The position numbers and the translations under genes are program-made. Below the pieces are notes generated by a model, which worked only from the letters and a program-made list of their open reading frames with translations, was not told the DNA's origin and did not search any database. This document shows, piece after piece, positions 58,089 through 64,000 of a stretch of DNA of 64,000 nt. The stretch is from Trileptium ribeirensis (lineage: Eukaryota > Nematoda > Enoplea > Enoplida > Thoracostomopsidae). Where the stretch lies: assembly GCA_030248225.1 (NCBI GenBank), contig JASANE010009792.1:1-64000 (forward strand), in the 5' to 3' direction. Position 1 is the first letter of the stretch, and each line of letters begins with the position of its first letter.

Positions 58089-60482
58089 CATTTTGATATA
58101 CTTTATGTTGAGCTGCGATCGATTGATATCTATTAATTGACTTTATTAGTTACCTTGCTCGTATGATCTAGGTATTACTCAGGGTATGATCTGTCAAACG
58201 ATTATATAAAAGTAATGGCGCTAAACCCAAACTGTCTCAGCCCGGCAGCGAGTTCAACAGCCATAACTCTGCAACGCTTTATAGTATGTAGATAAGTTTT
58301 TCTTATGTGTGTTTAAAGGTACGTATATTCAGTGATTACCAACAGTTAATTATGAACCCCTGAAGGAATATGTGACTCTCGTGCCACTCTACATTCAATA
58401 CGCTATAGTTTGACGTGTCTATTTTTGCGTCATTTGTCCTACTTTTTTGGTTGGGACAGTATAACATAACTTTTCCCATTTTATCCTGCCAATTTTAATT
58501 CTGCCAAGTTTTTTCAACTTCTGTTGTGTCCCAGCAAACTTTAGTCCTCGCCAGATGCAGGACATAAGTTTGCCTGGAGTGGGGGGCACGACTAAAGTTG
58601 GGGGAGGGGGAAGGTGCCTGGGGCAAAGCAAAACTAGGAAATTTGTTCCCCCTAAAAGTCGGACAATTGATAGAAAAATTGTCCCCATCATCCCACAACG
58701 TGCATAATGTAGTGTGATTTGGGTGTCACACTCTTCTACAAGGATTCATCATGAACTATAGGTATTTACTATTTATGTATGTATATTAACCAAGGTTAGG
58801 GAAAAGCGTGCTGATGTACACAAACGTACATCAATTTTTTTCGAGCTAAAGAGTTTTACTGTCAATAACTTTCAGTAACGAGTAAACTGAATAAGTCAAA
58901 ATTTTCAAAGTACGTGTAAATTATTAACCTCGCATACTAGCAGAAGTGATATTCTATATTACTTTGATGGTGAATTAATGTCGTTCGTTAATATTTAACA
59001 AGTTATTAGGCGACCAATTGTCCGCAAGAAAAAGTAAGGTACTAGCGAAACGGTCCTAAAGCCGTCGATCTTTTATAACTGAGCACTGAAGTTTGTAAAA
59101 TATAGTAGCAAACATTGAAATCTACCAAACAAAAAGGCGTATCACCGTTACAAATTGCGTTATCATAAAGTATATAGTGGTCTATTGCACTAAGTAAGAT
59201 AAAAAATTATGCGTAGCCTAAGCAAGAAAGTTAGCAAATCAACGTCAGTTTCGAAATTACCGCGCTTTTTGGCCTGCATGAATTCCAATAGTGTTAACTT
59301 TTACATATGCATAATACTTTTGAATGTGAACTTTACTGAAATCCTAAAATACATATATTTAATGATTTCAGTAAAGACCACATTTAAACTCTACATTCAA
59401 AATTAAGACCACACTAATCGTCGTTTTTCGAAGAGAAACCACAAACCCCTGACAAAGAAGCTAGTGAGTGAATCGAGAAGAACCCATAATTTACCGGCAG
59501 GTTTCTTCTACATGGAGGTTAAGGGAAAATTCTCCGTTCTAAATTTTTTTTAAATTAAGTTAAGAGAAAATTCTCCTTTTATACGACATTAGCATAACGC
59601 ATTGGCATACAGCTTTTTTGGTATTACTTCGATATCTTTACAGATATGCGTGCACATACTATTTGAACATTTTTCATTTGGGTTTTTTGATTTTCCGGAA
59701 AAGTGCGTTATCGGCACCGGGCTCCCGCAATGCCTGTTAGTTAGATTCTCCCACGCGGAAAATTTCGAAAAAAGTTAAGCGATATGGGCGATTTGGTTAG
59801 TTCTCTAGCGTTGCCACAAAATTGGGCCAAAATCCCTATGTTTTACACCTGATGTATATAGTGTAATGGTGTTTATTTAGGTGTAGATTCCAGTTTTTTT
59901 CATTTCGGGGAGTAGCTCGATAGCTAGTGAGCAATCAAAAAAGTCTTCGGCATTTCATTTTTATTTGAACTATGACTTGCGCTCTTATAGCCGCCAAAAA
60001 TACGCAAATTTTCCCCAAAATGGCCAAATTACTCTGTCAGTGTTTGTTTTAAGACGTTAAATTATATTTTGGTGGACAAATTAATGTTTAGGTGACAGAT
60101 ACTTGATCAGGAACGATCAAGTTTATTTTTTCGACAGCCTAATTGTCAAGCATATTCACGGTCTTAATGCATTGTCCGCGCAAAAATTTGCACGAACCCC
60201 TGTCTTCATATGCGCTATTTCCAGTAGTAAGTCGCGTGGCGTTGGTCTCGGTCTGCGAGTTTCTATTTAGTATCGTTATTTACTGACCGTATACACTTGA
60301 AATAATGATTTTGGCTCCTTTAATTCTGTTGCTATCCTTATTTACCCCGAACTAGCCAAATTTTGATGATCTAACTCTTGGCATTTGGTTGTTGTAGCCT
60401 AGAATAGTGCAAACGACTTGATTAGTTTTCTGGTAAAATGACATATGCTAGTAGAAAAATGCCTTGACGGGCATGAAAGAAG

Positions 60483-60654
60483 AAACCCCTGACAAATTGT
60501 TATTGGGAAAATATATCGTTAGGAAACGCGTGCTTAATTCTCTATGTGAGGTAGAGTTTGTGGTGAAAAATACTTTTATACTAATAATCAAATACCGAGG
60601 TAATGCGTTACGGCACTAATTTTGCTTTGAAAAATGCATTTATTTGCTTAATGA
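60483..60654 (+). repeat. inverted repeat arm 1 in intron
   Basis: Matches the reverse complement of 62035-62200. It shares AACCCCTG near the outer edge, a GTTATT-AAAATAT-CGTTAGG block, ACTAATAATCAAA, the perfect CGAGGTAATGCGTTACGGC (60596-60614) and CATTTATTTGC at the inner edge. Confidence 0.8.
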
Positions 60655-61194
60655 ACCGGTGACATATCATTGGTCTTTGCGATTCAAAAATGCACCATTG
60701 TTTTCAATTTAACACGGAGTTCTATGTTGTCTTGGGCTTAGTATGCTGAAATTACGTTGTTGAGCACGAAAAAATTTCGCATTCAATATTGAAAAAACTT
60801 TTGAAACTGGTGAATAGATTACCCTGATCATGTTTCCCTATATTTTACTCTATCACAAAACCATCAATTAATGTGTATGGTAATGTTTATTAGAAACTGC
60901 ACTGCAACAGGTAGTATAACGACGGCAGCGTGTGAGGTGTACATATCAACATACCGATTGCCTCAGTCTTGTGAAATCCTGTGAACTACTCTAGAAATTC
61001 CAAAATATAGCATTTGTTTCTGTAGAGTAGGCTGGGGCGGGATTTGCTGCTGAGGTAGTCGCGTAGACGTATCTATATTCACGTTCGTTCCCACTGAATA
61101 GAGCAAGTTTTACGTTGTGAAATGGAAGATATTTCAGTACGATTATGTAATGTCTCATAAAGTATATTATAATATTATTAAAGTAGAGCTGTTG

Positions 61195-61262
61195 GCATTG
61201 TGTGCAGTACTATTAATTAACATTGTGCGCCGTACTGTTAGCATTGTACGCCGTACTATACT
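61195..61262 (+). repeat. ~22-bp imperfect tandem triplication
   Basis: Three units of the type GCATTGTGTGCAGTACT, ATTGTGCGCCGTACT and ATTGTACGCCGTACT. Confidence 0.75.
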
Positions 61263-62034
61263 GAGGTAGTATTCGATAATATTAATTTGGTTTTTGAAAA
61301 TGTATTCAGAGGCTTTGATTGAGTAGCATAAAAACGTGTATTGATATCTGACATACCATTTTCCAGGCTTTCGAGTGGTTATCTCTTTTGTCTCAGGAGT
61401 ACTTTTAAAATCATATTATTACTTGTTAAATTCGTTATGACTTGAAGTTGTTTTGGCTTGTTAGCTTGTCCTGGAATGGATACGTCTCTTAAATAGCCAC
61501 CCGAAGATGAATTAAGATAGGAATAAGCTCTGTTTTAGTCTTTGTATTAGTTTCGATCAGGCACATTGGAAATTATAGACTGCTGGTGTCTATAACTCTC
61601 TACGGTTTTAATTGCCGTAAACTACATATTGATGTATGAAGTAACGACATTGAATCACAGTTTGTTTTAAACTGCAAAGGGTTGTGCTTCGTGGATATAT
61701 TATACAAGTTTTAAAAAAGTTAAATATTACTCAAGCGCTGGAACCCTGTTGCACTATATGTTGTTGTTTCCTGCAAACATTACCATACACATTAATTAAT
61801 TGTTTTGTGATAACGTTAAAGACGTAAGAATACGATCAGGGATAATCTATCCGCCAGTTTCAAAAAATCTTCTTGAATACAAAACTTTTCCTTGCTCGAA
61901 ATCCCATTTTTCCACCGCAATGTCCTTGTACAGTACAATACACCGAGCCCAACACACCATGGAATGCCGTATTAAATTGAGAGCAATAGAGCAATTTCCA
62001 TGTCAACGACCAAAGGCGTATCTCCAGTCCATTT

Positions 62035-62200
62035 AGCAAATAAATGTATTTTTCAACACAAAACCTTTGCCGTAACGCATTACCTCGATTTTTAATTATT
62101 AGTGCAAAAGAATTTTTCACATACAACACCATGTTTGACGTAGCGAATTAGGTACGCATTACCTAACGTTATATTTTTCAAATAACATTTTCCAGGGGGT
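62035..62200 (-). repeat. inverted repeat arm 2 in intron
   Basis: Partner of 60483-60654 on the opposite strand, with about 1.38 kb between the arms. Roughly three quarters of bases agree by eye. Either two copies of one short element or the arms of a foldback-type element. Confidence 0.8.
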
Positions 62201-62656
62201 TGCTCTTCCATGCCTATAAAGGGTATTTTACCTTTTAGATGCAACTAAACCGCGTTTCAAGAAAAAGCATTTAATATTTGAACTATTTTCAAGCACCACA
62301 TTATTTTGCGTACAGCTGGCACAAATTTAACAGTATCGTCCATAACATAATAAAAACTAATTTTATTCAAATTGCCAAAGTACGGTACATCGCATAGAGC
62401 ACATCTTCGGATATAGTCTCACGGAAATAGACCCCAAAACACAATAACAGGCAATAGTGAGCAATTTGGTGGCATGACGAATGGCTATGATTGTGGTTTT
62501 CACACCTTATGACTGATTAACCGTTTTTTCTATAAGTTTTCATAAAGCGTGTATCTATAGAGCTTTTTATTGCTGCTTGACATCCAATTTCATAACATTG
62601 GTTATTTAAAGTAATAAACATGAATAGCGTTGATAAATATACACCTGAAGTGTGAG

Positions 62657-62687
62657 CGTTCGGCGTGCCGGTAATTTACGCCGAACG
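62657..62687. other. perfect 10-bp hairpin
   Basis: CGTTCGGCGT (62657-62666) pairs with ACGCCGAACG (62678-62687) around an 11-base loop, standing out in AT-rich intron. Confidence 0.8.
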
Positions 62688-63663
62688 TTCCACATTCGTG
62701 AGATGGCATGTTTGCTCATGTCATCTTTGCGCATGTCTTTTAATCTGGGGCAAGCAATTAAAGCCCCTTATTCCAGAGTGTCCAACTGTGAAATTGGTTT
62801 CAGTTTGCTTGGAAGGTTTACAATTTCTGCGTCTGAAGGCAACAAAGTTTTTGTGTGAGACAAATGGTATCCAGTAAGGGTTGTGCTCCTAATGTTGTGC
62901 AGGCTGGTAATACCACAAGACGACCGATCAGCACCTTTATCCCAATGTATCTTGTTTCTGAATACTTTGAATAAATACACTGTATTTTATCATGACTTTT
63001 CTGAATACTTATTCGACAAGGTTTCAAAAACATTTAGGTACATTTTGCTGTCTTAATGCGTCAGTTAACAAAATCGCTTTATAGCGATATTGTCCAAACT
63101 TTTAAATAATATGGCAGCAGTTCTTACCTAATACCAGATATATTTTTCAGAAAATACTTTACTCTAGTAATATTGCGCAAGACAACTTATTATAAATGCA
63201 TGAGTTTCGGGAAAACTAAATATACACAAAATATATAGACGCTACAGAACTTGTAACGAAGGACGTACTTCGGACCTACTGGAAGCATACTAAATATGTT
63301 TTCTTTGTTTATTAATATGCGCGACTTATTATGTTTTCATAGCAGCTATATAAACAACATTTATTAGTATATTAATGATGCTCTTTGCGTCGGAAGCCAA
63401 TATGTGCTACCTAATATTTAAATTTTCAGTATTTTTCTTCATTTTTAAGATGACGTATCTTTTTTCTGCAAAAAAATAGAGAAATCTCGGCTGGCTGTTT
63501 GAAAAAAGCGCCAAGCTTTCTACAAAAGTGGAAAATTCAATTTCAATAGTAATACAGTTCGATTCATATTTCGTGCATAAAATTTTGTTATAACGTTTTG
63601 TTAGCCAAATTACTTGTTTGATATATTTTCTTTTTCCGTTTCACGTTCAATTTTTATTTTTAG

Positions 63664-64000
63664 AGCTATAGTGATCGCGTACAACATGCCTGGCGTTACG
63701 TTAAGCTTGACACTACCTCAATTGGTTGGAATATTTAGCGGTCAAATAACATATTGGAACGACAGTTCATTACAAGAGTCGAATCCCGACTATGAATTGC
63801 CGAACGAACGGTTACGAGTAATCGCGCGACGGGACAGTTCCGGAGCGACGAAAATTTTGACAAAAGTGTTGAGCCTCGAAAGCGACGAGTGGAAGAAAAC
63901 ATTCGGTGTTTTCCAAGATCCAGACTACAATAGATCGGTAAAATACGCAAGCCGATGGCCCGTTGGTGCAATCAATATGTTTGCTTACGAAACTGTTGGA
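63664..64000 (+). CDS. PstS-like ligand-binding protein, second coding exon (runs off window)
   Basis: After the acceptor AG at 63662-63663 the frame continues the same domain without a gap: AIVIAYNMPGV (PstS: VVVAYNLPGV type), LTLPQLVGIFSGQITYWND (LSxxxLxxIFxGxIxxWND) and LPNERLRVIARRDSSGATKI. The last is the ligand-binding loop RxDxSGTT with T changed to A. LSLESDEWKKTFG and a WPVG segment follow. No stop occurs before the window end, so the C-terminal lobe and anything after it lie outside. In bacteria PstS delivers phosphate to a membrane transporter. Here the role is unknown. In-phase splicing into an uninterrupted family match makes this exon secure. Confidence 0.85.

Larger units (their letters stand above)
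56231..63663 (+). other. 7.4-kb intron of the PstS-like gene
   Basis: It starts GTTAGT and ends with a pyrimidine-rich tract and TTTTTATTTTTAG at 63663. The intron is phase 2, and the joined codon is GG|A (Gly). It is AT-rich, with no other exon recognised, and contains inverted repeats (60483-60654 with 62035-62200), short tandem repeats and a hairpin at 62657. The short frames inside, for example 56280-56677, have no known domain. Confidence 0.8.

Noticed and set aside
1..64000. Bacterial origin suggested by the PstS-like domain
   Set aside because: A GT-AG intron splits the domain in phase, and non-LTR, hAT and pogo remnants fill the rest of the window.

Overview
The window looks like animal nuclear DNA from an invertebrate: AT-rich, almost no intact long reading frames, many layers of decayed transposable elements, and one host gene split by a long GT-AG intron. 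Non-LTR retrotransposons of CR1/Jockey-like and I-like types, hAT-type DNA elements with 8-bp target duplications and a pogo/Tigger-type transposase remnant all point to a metazoan. I cannot name the species. An arthropod is possible but not shown. I see no rRNA, CRISPR array, bacterial operon or convincing functional tRNA gene.

Layout. Bases 1-14300 are mostly one heavily mutated Ty3/Gypsy-like LTR element: possible terminal repeats at about 30 and 14168, gag from 2599, an odd envelope-like segment near 4.0-4.6 kb, then protease, reverse transcriptase, RNase H and integrase to about 10.26 kb. After these come two decayed copies of a GDSL/SGNH-hydrolase-like reading frame (11.3-11.75 and 12.6-13.1 kb). 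A hAT element (7803-8919) with an 8-bp target duplication sits inside pol. Bases 14.3-20 kb are comparatively GC-rich and hold repeats, including four copies of an ~80-bp unit with a conserved stem. Bases 21.0-24.8 kb are four stacked non-LTR fragments, one with a 584-codon open frame. Bases 27.2-29.65 kb are an I-like non-LTR element with RNase H.

Bases 25.9-41.5 kb contain four copies of a hAT-type family with CCGGAACCGG-rich ends. They are mixed with a pogo-like transposase fragment, two other MITE-like elements and a minus-strand non-LTR fragment, and the nesting gives a relative order of insertion. At 44688-51472 a 6.8-kb block of different composition with TG...CA ends interrupts an array of a 93-bp tandem repeat, with a 4-bp target duplication.

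The last 8 kb carry the only good host-gene candidate. An exon ending at 56230 and an exon starting at 63664 join in phase across a 7.4-kb intron. Together they give most of a PstS-like (phosphate ABC-transporter periplasmic-binding-protein type) ligand-binding domain, running off the right edge. This fold is usual in bacteria and unexpected in an animal-type gene, and I regard it as the most notable item here.
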